A DNA stretch of 10,337 bases from Fibrobacterales bacterium. GTDB taxonomy: Bacteria > Fibrobacterota > Fibrobacteria > Fibrobacterales > Fibrobacteraceae. Below are positions 1 through 5,450 of the stretch, in pieces; the stretch's first letter is position 1; each line of letters opens with the position of its first letter. A model generated the notes under the pieces. That model was given only the letters and a program-made list of their open reading frames with translations. It did no database searches and was not told the DNA's origin. The translations under genes and the position numbers were made by a program. Location of the stretch: positions 1-10,337 of the forward strand of contig BNUP01000076.1 of the NCBI GenBank assembly GCA_025997455.1, written 5' to 3'.

Positions 1-178
1 CAGAAGCCTCGCTTGTGCGGAGTGTCTTTGCCGTTTCCTGCACGGACAGACCATCAAAACGGTTGATGACCACTTGTAACCGGATGGCAAAGCGGTGCAA
101 TAACTTTCCCGACCGAAGGAGTGTTTCTATGACTGACCTGTCTTCCAAACTTAAATTAGGGATTATTCCTTGTCTCAT
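1..178 (-). CDS. IS630-type transposase, N-terminal part (cut by window edge)
   Basis: Reading the minus strand from the ATG at 178-176 gives an open frame of 59 codons to the window edge with no stop. It starts MRQGIIPNLSLEDRSVIE and continues with a segment resembling the first helix-turn-helix of IS630-family transposases: RFAIRLQVVINRFDGLSVQE is followed by a TAKTLRTSEAS recognition-helix pattern (family form: a run of hydrophobics, then GLS-x-x-x-IA-x-x-L-x-x-S). This domain binds the insertion sequence ends; the DDE catalytic domain would lie outside the window. No clear ribosome binding site precedes the ATG, and I could not delimit the terminal inverted repeat, although TTTTGGACAGA at 221-231 is a possible trace. 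Whether the gene is intact or a fragment cannot be judged. An overlapping plus-strand frame at 15-410 reads through AT-rich sequence and looks like chance. Confidence 0.66.
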   Translation of the reverse strand, partial: MRQGIIPNLSLEDRSVIETLLRSGKLLHRFAIRLQVVINRFDGLSVQETAKTLRTSEAS

Positions 179-476
179 TATAACAAATTTAGAAATTTTA
201 TCCCTTTTCCGTCAATATGTTTTGGACAGAACAATAGTTTTATGGGATAAGGTTTTGGAGAGTTATTCGGAGATTACTATATGGGAAATCTTTCTTATTT
301 TTTCAATCAAATTGCCTATAATAATGCTAATTTCGAGTCGTTGGTATAGGGTTGGCTGGCAAGACATCGAAAACTTTTGCTATGTGTTGTATATGCATTT
401 TATGTCTTAAATGTATTTTTTGAGAAAAATAAATGCAATTCACACTATTCCAAAAATTCTTCCCCAAAAATTCTAC
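179..476. other. AT-rich gene-free stretch between transposase and rplM
   Basis: This stretch is AT-rich and shows no convincing coding pattern on either strand. It should contain the end of the insertion sequence to the left and the upstream region of the ribosomal operon. I see no repeat in it that matches the repeat modules found elsewhere in the window. Confidence 0.5.
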
Positions 477-505
477 TTGACAAGTCTTAAAAAAATTTCT
501 ATATT
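477..505 (+). promoter_or_regulatory. Sigma-70-type promoter of rplM-rpsI
   Basis: A consensus -35 box TTGACA (477-482) and a -10 box TATATT (500-505, one base off TATAAT) are separated by exactly 17 bp. Transcription would begin near 511-513, giving a short leader of about 18 bases before the rplM start codon at 530. An AT-rich stretch lies just upstream. This is the best promoter in the window and fits a highly expressed ribosomal protein operon. Confidence 0.82.
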
Positions 506-529
506 TAAGTCCTTAGTATTTGAGGAAAT

Positions 530-958
530 ATGAAAAGTCCTGTTGTAAATCCCGATGCGATTGAGCGCAAATGGAAATTGGTAGACGCCGAAGGTAAAAC
601 CTTGGGTCGCGTGGCGAGTGAAATTGCGCGTTTGCTTATGGGTAAGCACAAACCCGCTTATGCGCCTAACACAGATGTCGGCGACTTTGTTGTGGTAATT
701 AACGCAGAAAAAGTTGCACTTTCGGGCAAAAAGGCTGAAACTAAGCAATATTTTCACCATACCGGTTATATCGGCGGCGAACGGTGGATTTCGTTTAAGC
801 AGTATCTCACTCGCAAACCGGAGTTCCCGCTCGAAAATGCTGTTTGGGGAATGCTCCCGCACACTTCACTCGGTCACAAAATTTTTAAGAAATTGAAGGT
901 TTTCGCGGGTGCGGAACACAAAATAACCGATAAACAACTTGAGCCGGTGGCTCTTTAA
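530..958 (+). CDS. rplM: 50S ribosomal protein L13
   Basis: This is ribosomal protein L13, an early-assembling protein of the large subunit that binds 23S rRNA. The product is 142 residues, the normal bacterial length. Family features are visible in order: KWKLVDAEGKTLGRVASEIA (15-34), the basic MGKHKPAYAPNTDVGDFVVVINA segment (37-59), HTGY and GG around 77-83, and the L13 signature from VWGMLP through LGHKIFKKLKVFAG (105-127). The ATG is preceded by TGAGGA at 521-526, a usable but close Shine-Dalgarno sequence. It is the first gene of the L13-S9 pair found in most bacteria, driven by the promoter at 477-505 and followed after 15 bases by rpsI. Nothing unusual is seen in the protein. Confidence 0.97.
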   Translation: MKSPVVNPDAIERKWKLVDAEGKTLGRVASEIARLLMGKHKPAYAPNTDVGDFVVVINAEKVALSGKKAETKQYFHHTGYIGGERWISFKQYLTRKPEFPLENAVWGMLPHTSLGHKIFKKLKVFAGAEHKITDKQLEPVAL

Positions 959-973
959 GAGGGATTAAATTCT

Positions 974-1438
974 ATGGCAACAACAGCAGCAACTGTGAAA
1001 CCGATATCGGTTAAAGTGTCTAAAGATAAAAATGCACAAAAAGTAAGCGCACAAAAGATATATCGCGGCACGGGTCGCCGTAAAAGTGCGGTTGCAAGCG
1101 TAATACTGACTCAAGGGTCTGGGAAACGCGTGGTGAATGGTCGCGATTTTAAGGATTATTTTCACTCGGATGTGCAGAATATGATAGCGAACCTGCCTTT
1201 TTCCATTCTCGATAACGGCGAGCAGTGGGATGTTCTCGTCACCGCTCGCGGCGGCGGAATTGCGGGTCAAATGGGAGCAGTTCGTTTGGGAATTGCTCGT
1301 GCACTCGTTGAGCACGATGCCGAAGTGAAACCTGCTCTCCGCCACGCAAATCTCCTAACAAGAGATGCTCGTGTAGTTGAACGCAAAAAATACGGTCGCA
1401 AAAAAGCGAGAAAGCACTTCCAGTTCTCAAAGAGATAA
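974..1438 (+). CDS. rpsI: 30S ribosomal protein S9
   Basis: This is ribosomal protein S9 of the small subunit, whose basic C-terminal tail reaches toward the P-site tRNA. The product is 154 residues. The core starts at YRGTGRRKSAVASV (30-43), the S9 signature GGGIAGQMGAVRLGIARAL is at 93-111, and the protein ends in the diagnostic KKARKHFQFSKR tail (143-154). A GAGGG ribosome binding site at 959-963 lies ten bases before the ATG. The gene follows rplM and ends before a strong terminator. The oddity is an N-terminal extension of about 25 residues, rich in Ala, Thr, Val and Lys, before the conserved core; E. coli S9 is about 130 residues. No later start in the frame has comparable support. Confidence 0.96.
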   Translation: MATTAATVKPISVKVSKDKNAQKVSAQKIYRGTGRRKSAVASVILTQGSGKRVVNGRDFKDYFHSDVQNMIANLPFSILDNGEQWDVLVTARGGGIAGQMGAVRLGIARALVEHDAEVKPALRHANLLTRDARVVERKKYGRKKARKHFQFSKR

Positions 1439-1477
1439 ACTTCTACGATATTTCGGCAAAAATTCAAAACGAATTTC

Positions 1478-1512
1478 AAAAAATCCCGCCAGCAAAAGGC
1501 GGGATTTTTTTT
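1478..1512 (+). terminator. Intrinsic terminator of rplM-rpsI
   Basis: A 13-bp perfect stem pairs AAAAAATCCCGCC (1478-1490) with GGCGGGATTTTTT (1498-1510) around the loop AGCAAAA. The 3' arm continues into a run of eight T. Because the stem is flanked by A on the left and T on the right, it could also stop transcription from the other strand. Confidence 0.93.
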
Positions 1513-1540
1513 ATGTCCAATTTTGCAAAGATACATTGTC

Positions 1541-1585
1541 ATTCTCTGGCTTGACCAGAGAATCCAAAAATGCAAGCATTGGATT
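1541..1585. repeat. Double-hairpin palindromic repeat
   Basis: Two palindromes sit back to back. The first pairs ATTCTCTGG (1541-1549) with CCAGAGAAT (1555-1563) around CTTGA. The second pairs AATCCA (1561-1566) with TGGATT (1580-1585), with ATGC/GCAT inside. The unit begins TTGTCATT and has AATCCAA after the first hairpin. The same borders frame the palindrome at the 3' end of ribD (2979-3035). The general form, GTCATT, inverted GC-rich arms around CTTGA, then AATCCA, resembles intergenic palindromes common in many bacterial genomes. Confidence 0.75.
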
Positions 1586-1657
1586 GGCAGAAAAAAGATA
1601 AATAAGTTAGTCTGTCCAGCCGCCTAACGGCTTGGTGTCCCGCCTGCACTGCCGAGT
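1582..1657 (+). repeat. Dispersed 76-bp repeat, copy 1
   Basis: This stretch runs from GATTGGCAGAAAA through ATAAATAAGTT, CTGTCCAGCCGCC and GGCTTGGTGTCCC to CACTGCCGAGT. It matches the reverse complement of 9846-9921 with only a handful of differences. It contains the hairpin CCAGCCG/CGGCTTGG (with a bulged T) around CCTAA; in the other copy the equivalent stem changes one C-G pair to a T-G wobble, so pairing is kept. It lies between the rpsI terminator and ribH, outside any gene. Confidence 0.83.
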
Positions 1658-1693
1658 GAAAAATTGTGAACGCGGTGTGTGCCGAGCGCACCA
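1658..1693 (-). repeat. CGCGTTC / CTCGGCACACACC hairpin repeat, copy 1
   Basis: Read on the minus strand this is GGTGCGCTCGGCACACACC followed by GCGTTCACAATTTTTC. Related copies lie at 2925-2980 (plus), 8364-8412 (minus) and 9750-9800 (plus). In the plus-strand copy at 2926, GTGTGC-TCG-GCACAC forms a 6-bp hairpin. In copies 1 and 3 a run of seven or eight T precedes the GGTG on that strand. Confidence 0.75.
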
Positions 1694-1698
1694 AAAAA

Positions 1699-1729
1699 AG
1701 TTGAAAGTAAAGAGTAATAATTTTCAACT
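1699..1729. repeat. AGTTGAAA inverted repeat with GTAAAG tract
   Basis: AGTTGAAA (1699-1706) pairs with TTTCAACT (1722-1729), and the loop contains the GTAAAGAGTAA motif of the GTAAAG tract family. AGTTGAAAG next to GTAAAG-type sequence recurs at 2776-2808 and 9578-9606. Confidence 0.6.
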
Positions 1730-1789
1730 CTTGCACCGCCGAGTTCCCCATCTCCCTTCTCCCAAACTTGCAACGCAGAGTTTTCCACA

Positions 1790-1854
1790 CCCCACACCCC
1801 ACACCCTATACCCCACCCTGCAATGCCGCGTGCAAACTTTCTACCTTCCCAATT
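1790..1854 (+). promoter_or_regulatory. Repeat-derived leader of ribH
   Basis: Positions 1790-1848 are identical over 59 bp to the minus strand of 8108-8166, which lies directly upstream of the lipoprotein gene. The match ends at CTACCTTC, six bases before the ribH ATG. A weaker homologue sits in the same place before the protease gene. The strand shown is C-rich (CCCACACCCC, CCCTATACCCC, CACCC), so the template strand carries five runs of three or more G. No Shine-Dalgarno sequence is visible before the start codon. A possible -10 box is TATACC at 1807-1812, but no good -35 box is seen. Confidence 0.55.
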
Positions 1855-2331
1855 ATGATAGTTTTTGAAGGTTGCCTTGACGGGCGTGAATTGCGAGTGG
1901 CTATTGTGGCGGCTCGGTTTAACGAGATGGTGACAAAATCGCTTCTTGAAGGGGCGGTGTCCGCATTGAAAAGAGTTGCGGTCGATGATGAGAATATTGC
2001 GGTGGCTTGGGTGCCGGGAGCGTTTGAGTTGTCGGGGGTGGCAACTAAGTTTGCAAATAGTGGAAAGTTTGATGCGGTGATTGTTCTCGGTGCGGTAATT
2101 CGCGGGGCGACTCCTCATTTTGATTATGTTTCGAGTGCGGTTAATTCAGGCGTTGCACATTTGGCACGCAGCGGAAAAATTCCCGTGATTTTTGGCGTTC
2201 TCACAACCGATACTGTGGAGCAGGCGATGGATAGAGCGGGATTAAAAGGCGGAAATAAGGGTGCGGAGGCGGCAGTCTCGGCTGTTGAAATGGCGAATTT
2301 GTATAAAAGATTATCCGATTTGGAAGGGTAG
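1855..2331 (+). CDS. ribH: 6,7-dimethyl-8-ribityllumazine synthase
   Basis: RibH condenses 5-amino-6-ribitylaminouracil with 3,4-dihydroxy-2-butanone 4-phosphate to form lumazine, the penultimate step of riboflavin synthesis. The product is 158 residues, the usual length. Visible signatures are VAIVAARFNE (15-24), the VPGAFEL loop (53-59), GAVIRGATPHFDYV (79-92) with the catalytic His at 88, FGVLTTDT (113-120), Arg127 and KGGNKGAEAA (131-140) of the phosphate site. The ATG at 1855 is chosen because the family begins with a short segment such as this one before the first strand; the frame stays open upstream to 1768, but that part encodes only repeat sequence. nusB follows eight bases after the stop, a widespread pairing. 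The translation start lacks a Shine-Dalgarno sequence and follows a shared repeat leader. Confidence 0.96.
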   Translation: MIVFEGCLDGRELRVAIVAARFNEMVTKSLLEGAVSALKRVAVDDENIAVAWVPGAFELSGVATKFANSGKFDAVIVLGAVIRGATPHFDYVSSAVNSGVAHLARSGKIPVIFGVLTTDTVEQAMDRAGLKGGNKGAEAAVSAVEMANLYKRLSDLEG

Positions 2332-2339
2332 CGAGGGCT

Positions 2340-2747
2340 ATGTTATCGTTTAGACAAGCGCGAGTTTTCGCGTTGCAGTTGCTTTACGCTATGGATATTA
2401 CCGGCGAACAACCCGGCTACTGCCTGCGCGGGGTTCTTGACAGTAATCCCATTGAAGAAAAACAGCAGGCTTTCGGTATGAAACTTGTTGATGGCGTTTT
2501 GGCAAAAAAGGCGGAGTTTCACAAGATTTTTTTGGAGATTATTCCCGAATGGTCGCCCGAACGCCTTTCGATGATAGACCGAATTATTATTGAGATTGCT
2601 ATGGCAGAGATGCTGTTTGCCGATACGCCGATTAAGGTGATTTTATCTGAGGCGGTGCAAATTGCAAATAAATTTTCCGATTTGGAAAGTCCTCCGTTTG
2701 TGAATGGCGTTTTGCAGGGATACGCTAAAAAAATCGGGGTGTTGTAG
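2340..2747 (+). CDS. nusB: Transcription antitermination factor NusB
   Basis: NusB is a small all-helical protein that pairs with NusE (S10) on boxA RNA and supports antitermination of rRNA transcription. The product is 135 residues, typical for the family. Recognisable parts are FRQARVFALQLLYAMDI (4-20), the ERLSMIDRIIIEIAMAEM helix (74-91), PIKVILSEAVQIANKFSD (97-114) and FVNGVLQGYAKK (120-131). A GAGGG at 2333-2337 is close to the ATG, and GGAAGGG (2322-2328) overlaps the end of ribH, so translation may be coupled to ribH. There is no terminator-like hairpin in the short gap, so the two genes are almost certainly co-transcribed. The region after nusB is filled with repeats, and I see no clear terminator there. 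Confidence 0.95.
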   Translation: MLSFRQARVFALQLLYAMDITGEQPGYCLRGVLDSNPIEEKQQAFGMKLVDGVLAKKAEFHKIFLEIIPEWSPERLSMIDRIIIEIAMAEMLFADTPIKVILSEAVQIANKFSDLESPPFVNGVLQGYAKKIGVL

Positions 2748-2775
2748 AAATTCACTCTGCGGTGCAGGTTTATAG

Positions 2776-2852
2776 AGTTGAAAGAATAAAGTGTAAAGTT
2801 GAAAGTGGAGAGGGTAAAGAGTAGAGAGTAAAGAGTAAAGTTGAGAGTGGAG
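2776..2852 (+). repeat. Degenerate 7-base GTAAAGA tandem tract
   Basis: About 77 bases of A/G-rich sequence built from degenerate units GTAAAGA, GTAGAGA and GTTGAAA, with a clear 7-base period at 2815-2840 (GTAAAGAGTAGAGAGTAAAG and onward). Shorter tracts of the same type lie at 5031-5053, 5412-5444 (minus strand) and 9578-9606. The tract fills the convergent gap between nusB and ribD. Confidence 0.75.
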
Positions 2853-2873
2853 AATGTCCATTTACCATAAACT

Positions 2874-2885
2874 AACTTGCAAGTT
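2874..2885. repeat. 12-bp perfect palindrome AACTTGCAAGTT
   Basis: AACTTGCAAGTT is perfectly self-complementary. The related string ACTTGCAAAC lies at the junction between the Rpn fragment and the GTAAAG tract (5445-5454, minus strand), so it may mark the end of a repeat module. A role as a protein-binding site cannot be shown. Confidence 0.4.
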
Positions 2886-2924
2886 TGTAGAGTTGAATAA
2901 TAACTTTACACTTTTCTCTTTTTT

Positions 2925-2980
2925 TGGTGTGCTCGGCACACACCGCGTTCGCTTGTTAATGGAATACTCGACTGTGCATT
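2925..2980 (+). repeat. CTCGGCACACACC / CGCGTTC hairpin repeat, copy 2
   Basis: A T-rich stretch is followed by GGTGTGCTCGGCACACACC, GCGTTCGCTTGTTAATGGAA and ACTCGACTGTGCA. The hairpin GTGTGC-TCG-GCACAC lies within it. The same order of blocks, including CTTGTTAATGGAA, occurs at 9750-9806. Confidence 0.75.
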
Positions 2981-3035
2981 GTCATTATCGGGTCGCCTGT
3001 CCTCGTGCTACAACACGGGAAACACGATAATCCAA
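2979..3035. repeat. Palindromic repeat that forms the 3' end of ribD
   Basis: TTGTCATTATCG at the left and CGATAATCCAA at the right form the outer arms, and CTCGTG/CACGGG forms an inner stem around CTACAA. The borders TTGTCATT and AATCCAA equal those of the intergenic palindrome at 1537-1567. The ribD stop codon (2985-2987) lies inside the left arm. Confidence 0.6.
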
Positions 3036-3974
3036 ACTTGTAGAAAATTCCTCACATAAATCGTTGCCTTGTGAGTAGGTTTTTGTGAGGGTGAGATTGT
3101 GAGGCAGGAGAGTGGAGTTCCAAGATAAGCCGTTTTCGATACGGAGCGGTGAAGTCCATAAGAGAAATTTTTGAAAAGAATTTGGAATTAAAAAAAGATT
3201 TTGTGACAAGTTTGCCCCTGCCTCCACGAGTATATGGTGCATTCCTTTTTGAGCGAGTGAGTTTATCAGGGCGTGCCAATTTTCAGCGAATGTTCCGCCG
3301 TTGAAATTTTCTCTGCTGAAAATTATTTTTTGCGGATTTGCTCCTCTCACTTTGCGAACGGTTAATTGCGGATTATCTGTGCGAAATGTGCCACCGCCTA
3401 CTATTACTGCATCGCACCAACTTCTCAATTCGTGGAGTTTAATTTGCGATTCTTCACCTGTAATTTTAAGTCTTTTTTTATCTGCTCCCGCGATAAAACC
3501 GTCTGCGGTTTGGGCGATTTTTAGAGTTACAAAAGGAGTTTTGTTTTTCACACACCAAGAATATGATTCGTAAAAATCTGAAGTTTTTCCGTTGGCAGTT
3601 TTCAAAATAGTTTCTATTCCCGCTTCATTTAATTTTGCAATTCCCTTTCCTTCAACTTGCGGATTCGGGTCTAAAAAACCGTAAAAAACTTTTTTTATAC
3701 CGCTTTTTATTATTGTATCTGTGCAAGGCGGAGTGCGCCCGAAATGAGAGCAGGGTTCAAGCGTTACAAATAATTCCGAACCTTCTAAATTGCCTCCGTT
3801 ATTTGCAATTGCATTTTTTATCGCAACAATTTCCGCGTGGTCTTTGCCAACTTCCTTCGTGAATCCTTCTCCTATTGCAATGCCGTTTTTCATCACCACC
3901 GCACCAACTGCAGGGTTCGGTCTGCAATTTTTTATGGCGTTCGTGGCGAGTTCAAGCGCGTGGAGCATTGACAT
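2985..3974 (-). CDS. ribD: Bifunctional riboflavin biosynthesis deaminase/reductase RibD
   Basis: RibD deaminates the pyrimidine made from GTP and then reduces its ribosyl side chain, producing the precursor of the RibH substrate. The protein has 329 residues. The deaminase domain (about 1-140) shows NPAVGAVV, the HAE zinc motif (His46, Glu48) and EPCSHFGRTPPC (Cys75 and Cys84 complete the site), then DPNPQVEGKGIAKLNEAGI. The reductase domain (about 146-310) shows TLKIAQTADGFIA, ITGEES, and WCDAVIVGGGTFRTDNPQLTVR. The ATG corresponds to the Met of the family's usual YM motif; an in-frame stop lies 13 codons upstream, and no other ATG is available. No Shine-Dalgarno sequence is seen, so a leaderless start is possible. 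The final residues, LDYRVSRVVARGQATR, are encoded by a palindromic repeat rather than family sequence. Confidence 0.95.
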   Translation of the reverse strand: MSMLHALELATNAIKNCRPNPAVGAVVMKNGIAIGEGFTKEVGKDHAEIVAIKNAIANNGGNLEGSELFVTLEPCSHFGRTPPCTDTIIKSGIKKVFYGFLDPNPQVEGKGIAKLNEAGIETILKTANGKTSDFYESYSWCVKNKTPFVTLKIAQTADGFIAGADKKRLKITGEESQIKLHELRSWCDAVIVGGGTFRTDNPQLTVRKVRGANPQKIIFSRENFNGGTFAENWHALINSLAQKGMHHILVEAGANLSQNLFLIPNSFQKFLLWTSPLRIENGLSWNSTLLPHNLTLTKTYSQGNDLCEEFSTSLDYRVSRVVARGQATR

Positions 3975-4024
3975 ATATGGGAATTTAGGAAAAGTGCAGG
4001 AGTTTATTCAATCCCAAAAGCGAG

Positions 4025-4678
4025 TTATCGAGAGATGGGCGGATATTGATAATAAACTGCAATTTCTATTTCTGAGTCAAGTGATTTAGCGAGGGATTTT
4101 GCAACATCTTCCAAAGTAGAAAATGATTCTTCTGCACTGATGTCAAAAAATTCTTTCCCTTTCTGTCTAACATTATGTAGTTTTTCATGTATGGCTTTTT
4201 CCATTTCTTTGTAATATTTAGTTTTTATTGTTGCATATTTTACAATTTTTTTGTCGACAAACTCACTATTTGCCAATTTCAATCTTGTTTCCAATTGATC
4301 TTCTCTGCACATTCCAATTTTTATGGGTGAATTTTCTTTTTGCAGTTTTTTAAAAACATATACATAACCTATGTCCCTTTTACTTGATTTTTTTTCGTTT
4401 CTTACAGATTCATGTTTTATTTTAGTTTTAGAATTTCCTTGTTCTTCTGATTTTAAATAATCGCTACCCTTTTTAGTTAGAGAATAGCTGTAATAGTCAT
4501 CACTTCTCACAAGATCATCGGTACAACATCTACTCAAAATTCCTGCTATGCTATTGTTAGGATTTGCTGCACCTCTAAATTCATTTTTATGTTGTTTGAG
4601 AACATTAAAAGAAACTTCACTGCTTGTTGCTTTTCCTAAACCCGCTAAGCACTTTAACACCAAGTATTTTTGACTCAT
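4025..4678 (-). CDS. Winged-helix-like plus T5orf172 (GIY-YIG-like) protein
   Basis: The 217-residue product has two parts joined by a charged linker. Residues 1-75 look like a small helix-turn-helix or winged-helix module: helices around YLVLKCLAGLG and SSEVSFNVLK, then LVRSDDYYSYSLTKKGSDYLKS resembling a wing. Residues 103-195 match the T5orf172/MUG113 domain of the GIY-YIG superfamily: GYVYVF (104-109), KIG (120-122), TRLKLAN (131-137), the helix with His164 and His168 in EKAIHEKLH, and GKEFFDIS (174-181). Related domains occur in phage proteins and in some DNA-acting enzymes, so nuclease or DNA-binding activity is plausible but unproven. An AGGAG site (4688-4692) lies nine bases before the ATG. 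It is upstream of ribD on the same strand, 50 bases away, and could share transcription with it. Confidence 0.75.
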   Translation of the reverse strand: MSQKYLVLKCLAGLGKATSSEVSFNVLKQHKNEFRGAANPNNSIAGILSRCCTDDLVRSDDYYSYSLTKKGSDYLKSEEQGNSKTKIKHESVRNEKKSSKRDIGYVYVFKKLQKENSPIKIGMCREDQLETRLKLANSEFVDKKIVKYATIKTKYYKEMEKAIHEKLHNVRQKGKEFFDISAEESFSTLEDVAKSLAKSLDSEIEIAVYYQYPPISR

Positions 4679-4777
4679 TTTCTACTTCTCCTGTTTTTCG
4701 CCTCACGGAATTGCGGGAACGAAAACAATAATATAAATTATTTTTTGGAGGTTTGCTCACAAAAAGAAGAAAAAAAC

Positions 4778-5008
4778 CTATTTTCTGTGCAAAGAAGATT
4801 TTTTTGCGGAATTTGATAGTTTGAGAGCCTTGACCTCCGGCTCAGATAGACCGGTAGCCTCAATTATGTCTGTCAAAGGATAACCTTTTGCTAGCAAATT
4901 TTTAGCCGTAGCCAACACTCTTTGCAATCCTTTTTGCAAACCCTCTTGGATACCTTCCTCCTTGCGAACTCGTAAGGCATCGTCCCAGTTCCATTCAGTA
5001 TAAATCAT
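4778..5008 (-). pseudogene. Rpn-family PD-(D/E)XK nuclease/transposase, C-terminal remnant
   Basis: The 76 residues match the C-terminal tail typical of Rpn-type nuclease family transposases: TEWNWDDALRVRKEEGIQEGLQKGLQ (4-29), a repetitive coiled segment, followed by ATAKNLLAKGYPLTDIIEATGLSEPEVKAL (33-62), the small helical end domain. Nothing of the catalytic domain is present. An in-frame stop lies two codons before the ATG, so this piece is no longer joined to the N-terminal part found at 5450-5647 on the same strand. The ATG was probably an internal codon of the parent gene. Whether the fragment is translated is unknown; there is no good ribosome binding site. Confidence 0.75.
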
Positions 5009-5011
5009 ATT

Positions 5012-5450
5012 TTAAAATATAGTTAATAGTGTAAAGAGTAGAGAGTAGAGTTAAAAATCATTTGATTTTCGCTTTCATTGTTTTTACCGTGGCAGATAAC
5101 ATTTTTTTTAACTCCAAACATTTTTCATTGATTTGGTTGAATAATTCCGCAGGCAAAAAATCAGTATCTTTGAGTAATTCTAGCCAATATAAAGTTTCAG
5201 AACATTCTTTTAAAGAAATATACACCTTGGCGAGAAAATCCTTTTTGCTTATTGCACATTCTGCCTCAGCTAAATTAGCCCCTATACTCGTGCCGGAACG
5301 CAGAATTTGTTTCGATAACACGAATTCTTTTTTCTTATCAACGAGGAATTTGTACAGTTCAATAACTTGTATGGCAAATTTCTTACTCTTATATTTTGCA
5401 GTATTTTCTTCCATAACTTTACTCTTTAAACTTTACTCCTTACTCTGTTT
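5012..5450 (-). mobile_element. Cassette with four-helix-bundle gene between GTAAAG tracts
   Basis: The segment separating the two Rpn fragments consists of a GTAAAGAGTAGAGAGTAGAG tract (5033-5052), one gene, and an oppositely oriented AGAGTAAAG tract (5412-5444). The tracts are therefore inverted with respect to each other. The edges are approximate: on the right, Rpn homology ends at DGKL near 5453; on the left it resumes at about 5008. About 170 codons of the expected nuclease are missing, so this is not a simple insertion. No target-site duplication is visible. Confidence 0.42.
5058..5414 (-). CDS. Four-helix-bundle protein (23S rRNA intervening-sequence family)
   Basis: The 118-residue product belongs to the four-helix-bundle family whose members are encoded in 23S rRNA intervening sequences and elsewhere in many genomes; the molecular role of the family is unclear. 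It carries the family hallmarks: FAIQVIELYKFLV (13-25), LSKQILRSGTSIGANLAEAECAISKKDF (33-60), and the LKECSETLYWLELLKDTDFL helix (67-86). Length is normal for the family. The start codon follows directly on a GTAAAG-type tract (5415-5444) that gives no distinct Shine-Dalgarno sequence apart from purine-rich repeats such as AAGGAG at 5431-5436. It sits exactly where the centre of a Rpn nuclease gene has been lost, and it is read in the same direction as that gene. Confidence 0.9.
   Translation of the reverse strand: MEENTAKYKSKKFAIQVIELYKFLVDKKKEFVLSKQILRSGTSIGANLAEAECAISKKDFLAKVYISLKECSETLYWLELLKDTDFLPAELFNQINEKCLELKKMLSATVKTMKAKIK

Noticed and set aside
15..410. Open plus-strand frame of 131 codons
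   Set aside because: Its first part is opposite a transposase-like frame and the rest is AT-rich with no family resemblance and no ribosome binding site.
1768..1854. N-terminal extension of ribH (29 more codons in frame)
   Set aside because: The added residues are encoded by the shared intergenic repeat, and the lumazine synthase family does not have such an extension.
1790..1854. FMN riboswitch upstream of ribH
   Set aside because: The upstream sequence is repeat material found also before genes unrelated to riboflavin, and none of the conserved FMN aptamer blocks is visible.
2776..2852. CRISPR-like array
   Set aside because: The units are degenerate 7-base repeats without spacers, and no cas gene is present.
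4741..4775. Terminator after the C-terminal Rpn remnant (AGGTTT ... AAACCT)
   Set aside because: The stem is only six pairs with a loop of more than twenty bases and no T run follows.
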